Shown in pieces: positions 32,056 to 41,112 of a stretch of 64,000 nucleotides of DNA (position 1 is the stretch's first letter; each line of letters begins with the position of its first letter). The notes beneath the pieces are model-generated. The model did not search any database. It saw only the letters and a list, made by a program, of their open reading frames with translations, and was not told the origin of the DNA. The translations under genes were made by a program, and so were the position numbers. The DNA lies in NCBI RefSeq assembly GCF_014697615.1, contig NZ_JACJSD010000006.1, positions 178,717 through 242,716 of the forward strand. Direction: 5' to 3'. Source of the DNA: Nostoc sp. FACHB-280. GTDB lineage: Bacteria > Cyanobacteriota > Cyanobacteriia > Cyanobacteriales > Nostocaceae.

Positions 32056-33234
32056 TTAAAGTTTTAACAATCGGTGATGAGTAGCTAATTCATAAATTTC
32101 CATCATTCGGTTATAGTTCTGTTGCGCTGTGTACTTAGATTCAAATTCCTGCCTAGCCTCTTGACGCATTTGAGCTAGTTTTTCTTGATTTGCAACCGCC
32201 CACTGCACTTTCGTTGCTAAATCTTCGGGGTTTCCTGGTGAGAACAGCAATCCAGTACGGCCAGAGTCTACTAATTCTGCGATCGCTCCAATATTAGCAG
32301 CAATTACGGGCGTACCTTTTGCAAACGCCTCAACTGCGACTCGACCAAAAGTTTCATACCACTTGGAAGGAAACACTAAAAACATGGCTTCTCCCATCAA
32401 TTTATGCACTTCAGATATTGGTCTACGTCCTAGCCATTCTACCTTGGGTAATCGTTTGACTAATTCCACCACTTTCGCTGCTAAAGGCCCTTCCCCGATA
32501 ATCTTCAAAGGAACTTTCCCTTCCAAATAGTTCCAAGCTGCTAGTAAAGTATCTAACCCTTTCTCGGAAGATAATCTACCCACAAAAAGAGCATAACCAC
32601 CAGAACCATCTCCCACACCAGGATCAGGATGTACAAAGTTAGGCTTGACGACAATTTTTTCGGCTGGGAAACCTCCGCTAATAAATTTTTGTCGGGCAAA
32701 CTCAGTTAAAGCAATATAAACATCTACCATTTCCAGCCAAGTATTCATAGCGCGATGAGCTGTTAACATAGTTGCTACTGCGATCGTTGCTGGACGGTTG
32801 TCCCGATAGCAACCATGCCAAACACCAGGATAGGGAATAAACTTCCCCATACAATCTTCGCAGACTAAACCATCCCGAAAAAATAAGCCATTGGGACACA
32901 ACAGGCGATAATTACGCAAAGTTTGCACAACAGCTACTCCTTCTGATTTAGCCGCATAGTGAACAGAAGGAGAAATTAAGGGGAAAAAATTCTGAATATG
33001 AACAATGTCACATTTTGAATGCTGAAGTTTTTGTTTGACTATGTTGTAAGATTCTTGAGACCAAATAGAGCGCAACGCCATCGGTACCGCACCAATAGAT
33101 CCCACTCGGTCATTATGTTCTTGATAAACATCAACTTCATGACCCATTTCCCGTAAGAGTTTTTCTTCAGCCTCACGAGATTCATCTTCGCCACCACGAA
33201 TTTGATAATTGTTATGAATGCTTAGAATGTGCAT
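32056..33234 (-). CDS. GT4 family glycosyltransferase (copy A2 of the duplicated module)
   Basis: A 392-residue protein, MHILSIHNNYQIRGGEDESR at the start, FVGRLSSEKGLDTLL hinge and KWYETFGRVAVEAFAKGTPV donor motif. It has the same Cys cluster (CPNGLFFRDGLVCEDC) as the 28010 product. Codon use is less AT-rich than that copy, so A2 looks older or more native and A1 more diverged. It is 31 bp from the partner gene at 33265, so the pair is tightly linked. Confidence 0.9.
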   Translation of the reverse strand: MHILSIHNNYQIRGGEDESREAEEKLLREMGHEVDVYQEHNDRVGSIGAVPMALRSIWSQESYNIVKQKLQHSKCDIVHIQNFFPLISPSVHYAAKSEGVAVVQTLRNYRLLCPNGLFFRDGLVCEDCMGKFIPYPGVWHGCYRDNRPATIAVATMLTAHRAMNTWLEMVDVYIALTEFARQKFISGGFPAEKIVVKPNFVHPDPGVGDGSGGYALFVGRLSSEKGLDTLLAAWNYLEGKVPLKIIGEGPLAAKVVELVKRLPKVEWLGRRPISEVHKLMGEAMFLVFPSKWYETFGRVAVEAFAKGTPVIAANIGAIAELVDSGRTGLLFSPGNPEDLATKVQWAVANQEKLAQMRQEARQEFESKYTAQQNYNRMMEIYELATHHRLLKL

Positions 33235-33264
33235 TGAGGAAATTTTGAATGGGATAATGATTAA

Positions 33265-34563
33265 TTAAATAACCTGAGCGTTATTTTCTTTGGTCTGAAT
33301 TACACTTTGTGATAATAGAGACTGTTGGCAATTCAAAATATCTTCATAAAGTGCCACTAAAGAATTTGCTTTAATTTCCCAGTTGTATAACTCACTCACC
33401 CGCTTTTGACCTGCTTGTCCCATCTTGGCTCTGAGTTCTGGATCTTTAGCCAGACGAACTATTGCCTCTGCCATACCGTTAACCGCATCTTCAGGGTTAT
33501 TACCAATAATTTTAAAACCAGTTTGCTCCGTAATCTGAAAAGCTGGGCCTCCTAAATTCAAACAGATTACAGGTCTACTGGCTGCCATTGCTTCGATGCA
33601 AACCGTAGGCGAAAAATCATGCAAACTAGGATGAATTAAAGCACAAGATTCTCCCAATATCCTTAGTGCTTCTTCACGAGGCCGACTTCCTAAAAATTTG
33701 ACCTTTTCAGCAATTCCTAGTTTATTAGCCAAAGCTTCTAATCTTTGACGTTCCGGGCCTTCGCCAATAATCCAGTATTCCCCGTTTTCTAAGTTAGCTG
33801 CTGCAAAGGCACGTAACCCAAGATGAAATCCTTTCCAATGCAGTAAACGCCCCATACTGATAAATCTTATAGGAGCTTGGAATTGCGAAACATTATATTG
33901 CTCGAATTGAGCTATATCTTGCTGATTAACACCTGTTTGTCCCAATATCTTCTCAATACGTTTTGTACCTAATGCACTTACACAATCGGCTGTTTCTGAT
34001 GTGCAAACTATTGCTACAGCACTTCTTTTAGCAGTCATTTTCACAAAAGGGTCGCGTTCACCTATCCAACGGCTGACTTCTCGCAAACTTTCATAAACTT
34101 TGCCACTCCAATGAAAATCACGCCAAAATGACTTCGGTGCTACTTCACCTCCTCCCAATGGCCCCCAAACAAACGGTATAGGAAGTAATGATAAAAAGCT
34201 AGGAAAACAATATCGACCGTAGGTAACATGATGTACCAAATTAAAATTAATTTGCTGATGTAGTTTCCTGGCTTGAAAATATGCACCTATTTGCCAAAAA
34301 TAGTAATGAAAATACAAGGCTGTTTGTCCTCGGTTCCACCATCTAGCCCAAGCAGGTAAGTCATGATACACAAACTTTAACCCTGGAACTGGTATTCTTG
34401 ATAGTTCAGCTTCAATGCTGGGTTGATTATCTTGACGTGTAATTACCCATACAGCCTCACATTTGTGAGCTAGTTCTTGAACCATATTCCAACCAACTCC
34501 AGGTTCAGACCCCATCTTTGGTCTACAGGCATAGGCAGAAACTAAAATTTTCATATTTTTCAT
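33265..34563 (-). CDS. GT4 family glycosyltransferase (copy B2 of the duplicated module)
   Basis: A 432-residue protein starting MKNMKILVSAYACRPKMGSE; the internal ATG at residue 4 is an equal start candidate because it aligns with copy B1. It has FVWGPLGGGEV near residue 140 and HPSLHDFSPTVCIEAMAASR at the donor site. It is homologous along its full length to the 29328-30584 product. Spacing of 22 bp to the gene at 34586 indicates cotranscription. Confidence 0.9.
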   Translation of the reverse strand: MKNMKILVSAYACRPKMGSEPGVGWNMVQELAHKCEAVWVITRQDNQPSIEAELSRIPVPGLKFVYHDLPAWARWWNRGQTALYFHYYFWQIGAYFQARKLHQQINFNLVHHVTYGRYCFPSFLSLLPIPFVWGPLGGGEVAPKSFWRDFHWSGKVYESLREVSRWIGERDPFVKMTAKRSAVAIVCTSETADCVSALGTKRIEKILGQTGVNQQDIAQFEQYNVSQFQAPIRFISMGRLLHWKGFHLGLRAFAAANLENGEYWIIGEGPERQRLEALANKLGIAEKVKFLGSRPREEALRILGESCALIHPSLHDFSPTVCIEAMAASRPVICLNLGGPAFQITEQTGFKIIGNNPEDAVNGMAEAIVRLAKDPELRAKMGQAGQKRVSELYNWEIKANSLVALYEDILNCQQSLLSQSVIQTKENNAQVI

Positions 34564-34585
34564 TTCTTAAAATACTTATGCAGGC

Positions 34586-35395
34586 TTATGGTATGTATCG
34601 CATTAATAATTTTCGTGACTGGTTTTTCAATAGCTGTATCAGCTTTTGTTTTTGATTTAATTGATAAAACCCTCGAATAGAATAATCTACTTCTATATGA
34701 TTTTGTTTGAACAAATCAACCACAGCCGCCTCTAACCATTTACCTTGAACAATTCCAGTAGGATAATAAGGAAAAATATATTTTTCTTGCCCATTAAAAT
34801 AGTCAAGATTTTGACAGAAAAATGAATCTTTAATTTTCCTGGCTCTGATGCTACCCCAGCGTTCAAACTCCCATCCTGTTTCATTCGGCTCAAGATAAAA
34901 TTTGAGTCTATCCTTGACCCACAACCCGGCTTGTAAACCAATCCGATAGTTAGCTCTTTGCGGAATTTCCCATAATAACGGATATTTGGATGATGGTTTG
35001 TATGGGCCAATTCCCAGAGTTTCTCTTAACCGAATGTGGGAATATCCTTCACATTCCATAATTTCGAGAAAATCATAGAGAATAGTTGTATTGACATAAT
35101 CGTTCAAGAAATAATCATCTTGTACATAAAGAATGTACTGAGAATTAATCTTATCAAGACAACGAATTAAGCAATCGCTCCAACTCGGTCTTGTGCCACT
35201 ATCATCATTTACACCAACTTGAGAACATTGTATATTTAACCCAGGATAGCTAAATACTTTAGTTTCAGTATTCAGTATTATAGGGTGAGGACAATTAGAC
35301 CAATACTTTGCAAAAAGAGTAAAGAATGGTTGCCAGCAATCTTCAAAACTGTCGGTACTATTTACGAGAATTGCTAATTGTGAAGTATCATCCAT
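34586..35395 (-). CDS. Putative glycosyltransferase-like protein of unknown family
   Basis: A 269-residue soluble protein. It has SQYILYVQDDYFLNDYVN, where the DD sits where GT-A enzymes bind metal and nucleotide sugar, and NETGWEFERWGS, typical of acceptor-side loops in related uncharacterised proteins. An N-terminal AILVNSTDSFEDCWQPFF strand-turn fits a Rossmann-like start. I infer a glycosyltransferase from motifs and from its place inside the locus; the family is not recognised with certainty. Confidence 0.6.
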   Translation of the reverse strand: MDDTSQLAILVNSTDSFEDCWQPFFTLFAKYWSNCPHPIILNTETKVFSYPGLNIQCSQVGVNDDSGTRPSWSDCLIRCLDKINSQYILYVQDDYFLNDYVNTTILYDFLEIMECEGYSHIRLRETLGIGPYKPSSKYPLLWEIPQRANYRIGLQAGLWVKDRLKFYLEPNETGWEFERWGSIRARKIKDSFFCQNLDYFNGQEKYIFPYYPTGIVQGKWLEAAVVDLFKQNHIEVDYSIRGFYQLNQKQKLIQLLKNQSRKLLMRYIP

Positions 35396-35496
35396 AAATA
35401 ATTTTACTTTTTCTATGTTTGTTGAATACTTTAAATAAAAATTTAGCTAGTCTAAAAGACTTACATCATTATCATTTTGCTCAAAATCTAAGTTAT

Positions 35497-36636
35497 TTAC
35501 ATCTGATTATTGAGGAGCATTTGGTATTTTTCTTCTAAAATCTGCGTTTGCTTATGAAGATTAAACATATTTTCTACTCGTTGTCGGCCATTTTGACTAA
35601 AGCTTTGCCAGAGAACACTATCATTAAATAGCTGTAAAACATACTCAGCAAGAGTTTGAACATCTCGTTCAGGTGCTAAAAAACCAGTCTCTTGATGTGC
35701 TACTACTTCAGGAATTCCACCACTAGCAAAGCTAACTACTGGTAAACCCATTGCTTGAGCCTCAGCAAACACTATACCAAAACTTTCGCAATCACCAGAC
35801 TCTGCTCTAATACTAGGAACACAAAATATTTTGGCTATTTGCATCCAATGTTTTACAACCTCTGGTGGTTGGGAGCCTAGAAAACGATAGTTTTTGAGTA
35901 AGGACTTAGCTAAATTTTCTAAAGAATTGCGGAGAGGTCCATCACCAATCACTACCAAAGCTATTTCAGGATTTTCTGCTTGTACTCTCTCCATCGCTTT
36001 TATTAAATACTCACAGCCTTTCTTCTCAACTAGCCGTCCAACAAAAAGAACTATTGGCTCTCGATTAGTTATTGGCTGAGGTTGAAAAATTTCTGTATCT
36101 ACACCTATATAATGCACTAATATTTTTTCTGAAGGAAAACCTTGCTGAACAAGTTCCGCTTTCAAAAATTTCGATACCGTAATAAATAAATTAGCCTGTT
36201 GTTTAAGTAATTCTCGCCGTTTGAGATAAACACGAGTACTGATAGAATTTTTTCTAGCATATTCATCCTTCATGGTAGCATCAAGTCCATGAAAGGTAAC
36301 AATCATAGGTAGATTTAAAGACTGTACTAAAGGAAGAGCTAAAGCTCCACAAACGCCAAAATGAGCATGAAGTAAAACAGGATTTAGCTGTTTTACTTTT
36401 TTCCTGACTTTTGGTGCTATTCCTGTGACTTTAAACAATACCTCTTGGAAAGCTCCAAAACTTCCACCTTCATTAACTACTAACGTGCGTTCTGAAGGTA
36501 GAGATAATCCTTTGACAAAACGAGAACCCACATAATAAGGTTCAAAATTTTTTAGTCCTTCTCCTTGAGCGCGGATAAATGTTTCGGAAAGAGGGAGAAT
36601 ACGTCCACAGAAAATAACTACATTTGGCTTAGACAT
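35497..36636 (-). CDS. GT4 family glycosyltransferase
   Basis: A 379-residue GT-B protein. LFVGRLVEKKGCEYLI is the inter-domain hinge, VVIGDGPLRNSLE and RAESGDCESFGIVFAEAQAMGLPVVSFASGG form the nucleotide-sugar site with the EX7E pair. The N-terminal LLHAHFGVCGALALPL is seen in colanic-acid WcaL-like transferases, which is the closest comparison I can make. It lies 101 bp from the next gene at 34586-35395 and 24 bp after the GT2 gene at 36661. Confidence 0.9.
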   Translation of the reverse strand: MSKPNVVIFCGRILPLSETFIRAQGEGLKNFEPYYVGSRFVKGLSLPSERTLVVNEGGSFGAFQEVLFKVTGIAPKVRKKVKQLNPVLLHAHFGVCGALALPLVQSLNLPMIVTFHGLDATMKDEYARKNSISTRVYLKRRELLKQQANLFITVSKFLKAELVQQGFPSEKILVHYIGVDTEIFQPQPITNREPIVLFVGRLVEKKGCEYLIKAMERVQAENPEIALVVIGDGPLRNSLENLAKSLLKNYRFLGSQPPEVVKHWMQIAKIFCVPSIRAESGDCESFGIVFAEAQAMGLPVVSFASGGIPEVVAHQETGFLAPERDVQTLAEYVLQLFNDSVLWQSFSQNGRQRVENMFNLHKQTQILEEKYQMLLNNQM

Positions 36637-36660
36637 ACTGTTTTTGTGCTGGCTCTAGAA

Positions 36661-37650
36661 CTATATCGCTGTAGAACTTTTATTTTGATTCCTGTAAAAT
36701 AAAGCATATTTCAACTCAAATAATAATTTGTAAACTTTAGCTCCAAAAATTACTCTTATAATTCCCTTAGCGAAAAGTTCTCCAGACCAGGGAAGGAATT
36801 TTAGTAAGGCAAGAATATAGAAAAGGGCAGTAATTTTATTTCCTTTATCAAGTTCTTTATTTACTCGAAGTAATTGGACTATGGATGTTCTTACTCCTAT
36901 AACACGATGATAATTAATCGCTCCCGTCCGTTGTTTTATAACTTTCCCCCACTTATTTTTGAAAATTCTTAATCCCTCCAATTTAGCTTGCAAATTACCT
37001 CCAATCTGCTGTGGATGAAAATATCTAATAATTAGTGGTTTATCGACCACTAAAAAATGGTTATTGGCAGCTGCTAGACTCAACCATAAATCATAGTCTT
37101 GAAAACTCGGTAAACTTTCATCAAAGCCATTAACTTCTAGTAAGGCAGAACGTTTCACCATAAATAGTGAAGTGGTAGGAGGTAGCCAACCTCTCAATAA
37201 ATCATCAAAAACATCTCCTTCATAAAGATGTAAACTGGGTATTTTCTTTTGTCCCTCTACACATTCATAACCTAGGCAATAAACAACAGTTGCCAGAGGA
37301 TCATCACTTTCTTTTACCCGTTTTACCTGTAACTCTAACTTCTCAGGTAACCATTCATCATCACTGTCTAAAAATGCGATGAATTCTGTGTCAGCTGCTT
37401 TAATGCCTTGATTACGTGCATAGCTACCTCCATAATTCTTACCTAAAGGTAAATATTTAATTCGTGGGTCTGTAAATTCTTTAACTACTTCAGCAGTATT
37501 ATCTGTAGAGCCATCATCAACAATAATCAGTTCAAAATTAGTAAAAGTCTGTTGGAGAATACTGGAAATTGCTCTTGGTAAAAAATTAGCTCTATTAAAT
37601 GTTGGAACTATTACACTAACAGTTGGTTGTTCTTGAATAGATGGATTCAT
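36661..37650 (-). CDS. GT2 family glycosyltransferase
   Basis: A 329-residue protein with the GT-A opening VSVIVPTFNRANFLPRAISS and IIVDDGSTDNT, then the catalytic-metal motif AFLDSDDEWL near residue 93 and DYDLWLSLA further on. It has a C-terminal amphipathic/basic stretch. It should transfer a sugar from a nucleotide donor with inversion. It is set between two GT4 genes, 24 bp and 46 bp away, so it belongs to the same transcript. Confidence 0.92.
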   Translation of the reverse strand: MNPSIQEQPTVSVIVPTFNRANFLPRAISSILQQTFTNFELIIVDDGSTDNTAEVVKEFTDPRIKYLPLGKNYGGSYARNQGIKAADTEFIAFLDSDDEWLPEKLELQVKRVKESDDPLATVVYCLGYECVEGQKKIPSLHLYEGDVFDDLLRGWLPPTTSLFMVKRSALLEVNGFDESLPSFQDYDLWLSLAAANNHFLVVDKPLIIRYFHPQQIGGNLQAKLEGLRIFKNKWGKVIKQRTGAINYHRVIGVRTSIVQLLRVNKELDKGNKITALFYILALLKFLPWSGELFAKGIIRVIFGAKVYKLLFELKYALFYRNQNKSSTAI

Positions 37651-37696
37651 GATTTTTAGATTCTAGTATAATTAGCTCTGGATTTTAATGAGATTT

Positions 37697-38770
37697 TTAC
37701 ATACAAGATTGATATACATTGCTCGTTATTTTGGCAATGTTTAGCCAATCATATTTTTCTGCTAGTTGGCGATTATATTGACCCATAGTTGATAGTTGAG
37801 TGTGTTGTTCTAATGCTGATTTCATAGCTTGAATTAAACCATACTCATCATCAATGTCATATAAAAATGCTCCAGAATTATCTAACACTTCTGCAATACA
37901 CCCTTTGCGGGGTGCAATACAGGCTCGACCAAAAGACATTGCTAACATTACAGCACCTGAAGTGAGAATATCTCGATAGGGAAACACAACTACATCAGAA
38001 GCATTCAGATAGATTTGAAGTTTCTCAGAAGGGATGAATCCTGGTATAAATTTGATTTTTGGATCGTTATCAATCCTCTGTAAAAGCAGATCTGTCATTT
38101 CTGGACTATTTTGATATACTTTACCTGCAATCACTAGTTGACTTGCATCATGATGCAGTTGTTTAAATGTATCTATTAGTTCCAAGACTCCTTTGTAGGG
38201 TCTAATCATCCCTAGGAATAGGAAAACCACAGCAGAATCATCTATATTTAAGCTTTTGCGGGCTAGAGTTTTTTGGATATTGTTATCGTAACAGTTGATA
38301 TAGTTACCATGCGGGACTACAAATACTTTATCTTGATTATCTTTCAGGGAAAAACTTTTGATAACTTCTTCTTTTGCTGAGTCACAATGAGCAATAATCG
38401 CATCAGTCAATTTAGCCACTAAATAACTACATAAAGTATCTAAAGCTAAGTTTTTATTTTCATGGTTTTTGAGATTATGTACAGTCCAAATAATTTTTAT
38501 TCTTAGCAGTTTTAAGATAATTAATTCTAAAATAAAAAATGATAATTTTATAGATTTTTCTAAAAAATTGGAGCCTGCGAAAAATGGATGAAGCCAATGT
38601 AAGTGTAATATATTTGCTTTTTGAGGAAACAATACTGCTGGTAAAAAGAAAGTTGTTGAAGATGAAGGATGAGGAAAATCTGCTTGAATATCTAATGTAT
38701 TGAGGTGATTAATTAGCTCTTTTTGGTAGGGATTATCATCATTTGTTCGTGGTAAAAATATAGATTTCAT
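37697..38770 (-). CDS. GT4 family glycosyltransferase
   Basis: A 357-residue protein. The N-terminal domain has LHLHWLHPFFAGSNF and IIWTVHNLKNHENKNLALD; the C-terminal has FLGMIRPYKGVLELIDTF and FPYRDILTSGAVMLAMSFGR as donor-binding blocks. The usual second Glu of EX7E is not obvious, so the retaining mechanism is less certain than in its neighbours. The TVHN and HWLHP motifs are seen in mannosyl- and glucosyl-transferases of polysaccharide loci. Very AT-rich codons. Confidence 0.85.
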   Translation of the reverse strand: MKSIFLPRTNDDNPYQKELINHLNTLDIQADFPHPSSSTTFFLPAVLFPQKANILHLHWLHPFFAGSNFLEKSIKLSFFILELIILKLLRIKIIWTVHNLKNHENKNLALDTLCSYLVAKLTDAIIAHCDSAKEEVIKSFSLKDNQDKVFVVPHGNYINCYDNNIQKTLARKSLNIDDSAVVFLFLGMIRPYKGVLELIDTFKQLHHDASQLVIAGKVYQNSPEMTDLLLQRIDNDPKIKFIPGFIPSEKLQIYLNASDVVVFPYRDILTSGAVMLAMSFGRACIAPRKGCIAEVLDNSGAFLYDIDDEYGLIQAMKSALEQHTQLSTMGQYNRQLAEKYDWLNIAKITSNVYQSCM

Positions 38771-38826
38771 GTTTAATTAATATTTTTGTAAATAATTGTT
38801 TTAAATTTTGCACTTGTTGGCAATTT

Positions 38827-39813
38827 TTAAGATGCTATTTTTGTCTGATTTAACCAAGTCCTGAGTTTCCAAAATTTGTTGAATAGTTCTATGAAGGTTA
38901 AACGAATTTTTAATTTAATATAATTTGGATAGAAAGTTTTGCTCATAGGAAAACTCTCTAATAGAGCTTTGACAGTTTGAGTATCACCGACATAAACATG
39001 ACGATAAGCTGCTAGTAATGCGTAATATGCTAAACAATGCTCCAGAAGAGAACGATATTCTGGGGGACAGTTATTTCTGATAGGTTCTGGGTCTGTAAGC
39101 TTGGGCCAAGGTGGTCTTACTCCCTTACGCCCTTGCCCAAGTTCAGATGCTTCTGTGTGATGCCACATAAGTGGGGTGGGGTCTAAATAAATTTGGTAAT
39201 TTAATGCTGCTTGTATCCATAAATAAGAGTCTTCACCATAAGTGCAGCGATCTTTACTATAAAAACCACCAAATTGTTCGACGATCTGTCGTGAACATAA
39301 GACTGCTCCAGAGTGGAAGAAGTCGATCGCGGATTTCACTAATTGCGGTTTCATATCAGTTGGTAGTCGCCATACACCTTCTGTTGTCAGAAAATGGGGA
39401 AGATGTTCTTGCCAACTTGTACGTTCTTCACCCCGAAAATGTCCACTCACACTCAGCAAACACTCAGGGTGTTTTTGAAGATGTTCTATGGACTTCTCCA
39501 AGAATTCTGGTAGCCACTCATCATCAGCATCAAGAAATGAGAGAAAGGGAGCCTTGCTTTCTGTGATACCTCTGTTACGTGCTGCACCAGGGCCGCTATT
39601 CATTTGGTGAATGATGTGGATGCGGGAATCAGGATAATTGCTGACAATATCTGGGCTATTATCTGTAGAGCCATCATTCACAACGATAATTTCAAAGTTT
39701 TGATATGTTTGCCCTAGTACGGAGTCGATCGCTCTAGCGATATACTTACCTTTGTTGTACAAGGGTATGATCACACCCACAAGCGGAACTTGTTTTGGCT
39801 CCAATTCTTTCAT
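38827..39813 (-). CDS. GT2 family glycosyltransferase
   Basis: A 328-residue protein: VGVIIPLYNKGKYIARAIDS and IIVVNDGSTDNSPDI at the nucleotide site, LSFLDADDEWLPEFL as the metal site near residue 96, and the acceptor-side TYGEDSYLWIQ. It resembles the GT2 gene at 36661 in architecture but is not a recent copy. It stands between the pyruvyl transferase gene (38 bp) and a GT4 gene (57 bp). Confidence 0.92.
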   Translation of the reverse strand: MKELEPKQVPLVGVIIPLYNKGKYIARAIDSVLGQTYQNFEIIVVNDGSTDNSPDIVSNYPDSRIHIIHQMNSGPGAARNRGITESKAPFLSFLDADDEWLPEFLEKSIEHLQKHPECLLSVSGHFRGEERTSWQEHLPHFLTTEGVWRLPTDMKPQLVKSAIDFFHSGAVLCSRQIVEQFGGFYSKDRCTYGEDSYLWIQAALNYQIYLDPTPLMWHHTEASELGQGRKGVRPPWPKLTDPEPIRNNCPPEYRSLLEHCLAYYALLAAYRHVYVGDTQTVKALLESFPMSKTFYPNYIKLKIRLTFIELFNKFWKLRTWLNQTKIAS

Positions 39814-39850
39814 CTTGATGTGCCTGCAATGATGAAGGTTTACTGCATAA

Positions 39851-41092
39851 TTAAGCTAATATCTGTGCGATTAAGTCAAAATTAGTTGCTGTTCTTTGTT
39901 TGATTTCGGGTAAAACTGAGTTTAAATGAGCAGATACTTGCTGGCGTTGCTGCCAAGCACTACGAATTGTGTTGCAAGCTGTATCAATATCGAGAAACTG
40001 TTGAGCAGATATCAGTAATCCTTGGTGAACCATTTCTGCACCTAGTAAATCGGTCATAATACCTTCGGCTTTGACAGAGTAACCTATGGGTAAGGTACAA
40101 ACACCACTTGATAAGCCGGCGATCGCAGCGTGCATTCTCTCAGACACAACTAAATCGCAAGTACTGATCAAACCTTTAAATTCTGAGGCTGTATGTTCAG
40201 CACCAGCTAACTGGACACGAGGATCGAAGTTTAATAATCTCTGCAATTGTCCGGCGAGGATGCGATCGTCATTGTGAGGACGGTAATCATGTACATGGGG
40301 AATCAGTATTACCTGCGCTCCAAATTCATCAAGAATCATCTTGATTACTTGACACCAAACTTTGATGTGTTGCTCGTAGTCAGTGCGAGTATAGCGACAA
40401 ATACCTTGACTAATTCCGAGTGCAACTAAGGGACGGTCTGGATTGATGTTGTACAATTTCCGCAAGTTAGCAACAATTTCTGGCGGTGCTGGCGGGAGCA
40501 AAAATGCTGGATCAGCTGTGTGTTTAACTATATCTGAAGACAGACCTAAGTCTTTGGTTACATATTTATAAGAGAATCCTTCTCTGACAGTCACTAACTT
40601 GGAGCGACGAGCAACATTCAGCCAAATTTCTGCTTCTGCTTGAGTTTTAAAAGGCCCAATAGATTGAGCCAGGAATACTACAGGCACACCAGCATCTAAA
40701 GCATATTCTAGGGGTTGGAGCTGCCTTTTGAGAAAGTTGACACCATAATCAGAACTAAATATATCGCCACCAGATGCGATCGCCACGGATGCACCATCCA
40801 GCAATCGCAACATATCTTTGTAGGCAGGTGCTATGGGCTTATAAAACTGAGATAAATTGTTCCGCCAGCGTTGAAGTTTATGAAGTGGTCTTAAGGAACC
40901 ATCGCTGATCAAATCTATGTTGTACTGTTGCAACCTAACTTCATCATAATCAAGCGTTTCTGTGAGAATACTCATAGCCAGCTTTGGCTGAAGTTGGCGT
41001 AGCTGCTCAATGGTAGTAACAACCATTGCTTCCACACCCCGGTTCCGTAATCCAGTAATTCCTGTAATAACTGCTTTCACTTGATGTATCAC
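39851..41092 (-). CDS. Polysaccharide pyruvyl transferase (CsaB/WcaK family)
   Basis: A 413-residue protein. The opening VKAVITGITGLRNRGVEAMV, IASGGDIFSSDYG and the C-terminal STCDLVVSERMHAAIAGLSS are characteristic of PF04230, which adds a pyruvate ketal to sugars using phosphoenolpyruvate; the SERMHA His is the usual catalytic-region residue. It predicts an acidic, pyruvylated polysaccharide. The F420-hydrogenase-beta-like gene lies 21 bp upstream, the standard pairing in exopolysaccharide loci. Confidence 0.9.
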   Translation of the reverse strand: MIHQVKAVITGITGLRNRGVEAMVVTTIEQLRQLQPKLAMSILTETLDYDEVRLQQYNIDLISDGSLRPLHKLQRWRNNLSQFYKPIAPAYKDMLRLLDGASVAIASGGDIFSSDYGVNFLKRQLQPLEYALDAGVPVVFLAQSIGPFKTQAEAEIWLNVARRSKLVTVREGFSYKYVTKDLGLSSDIVKHTADPAFLLPPAPPEIVANLRKLYNINPDRPLVALGISQGICRYTRTDYEQHIKVWCQVIKMILDEFGAQVILIPHVHDYRPHNDDRILAGQLQRLLNFDPRVQLAGAEHTASEFKGLISTCDLVVSERMHAAIAGLSSGVCTLPIGYSVKAEGIMTDLLGAEMVHQGLLISAQQFLDIDTACNTIRSAWQQRQQVSAHLNSVLPEIKQRTATNFDLIAQILA

Positions 41093-41112
41093 TCCATCTT
41101 TAGTAGTATTTT

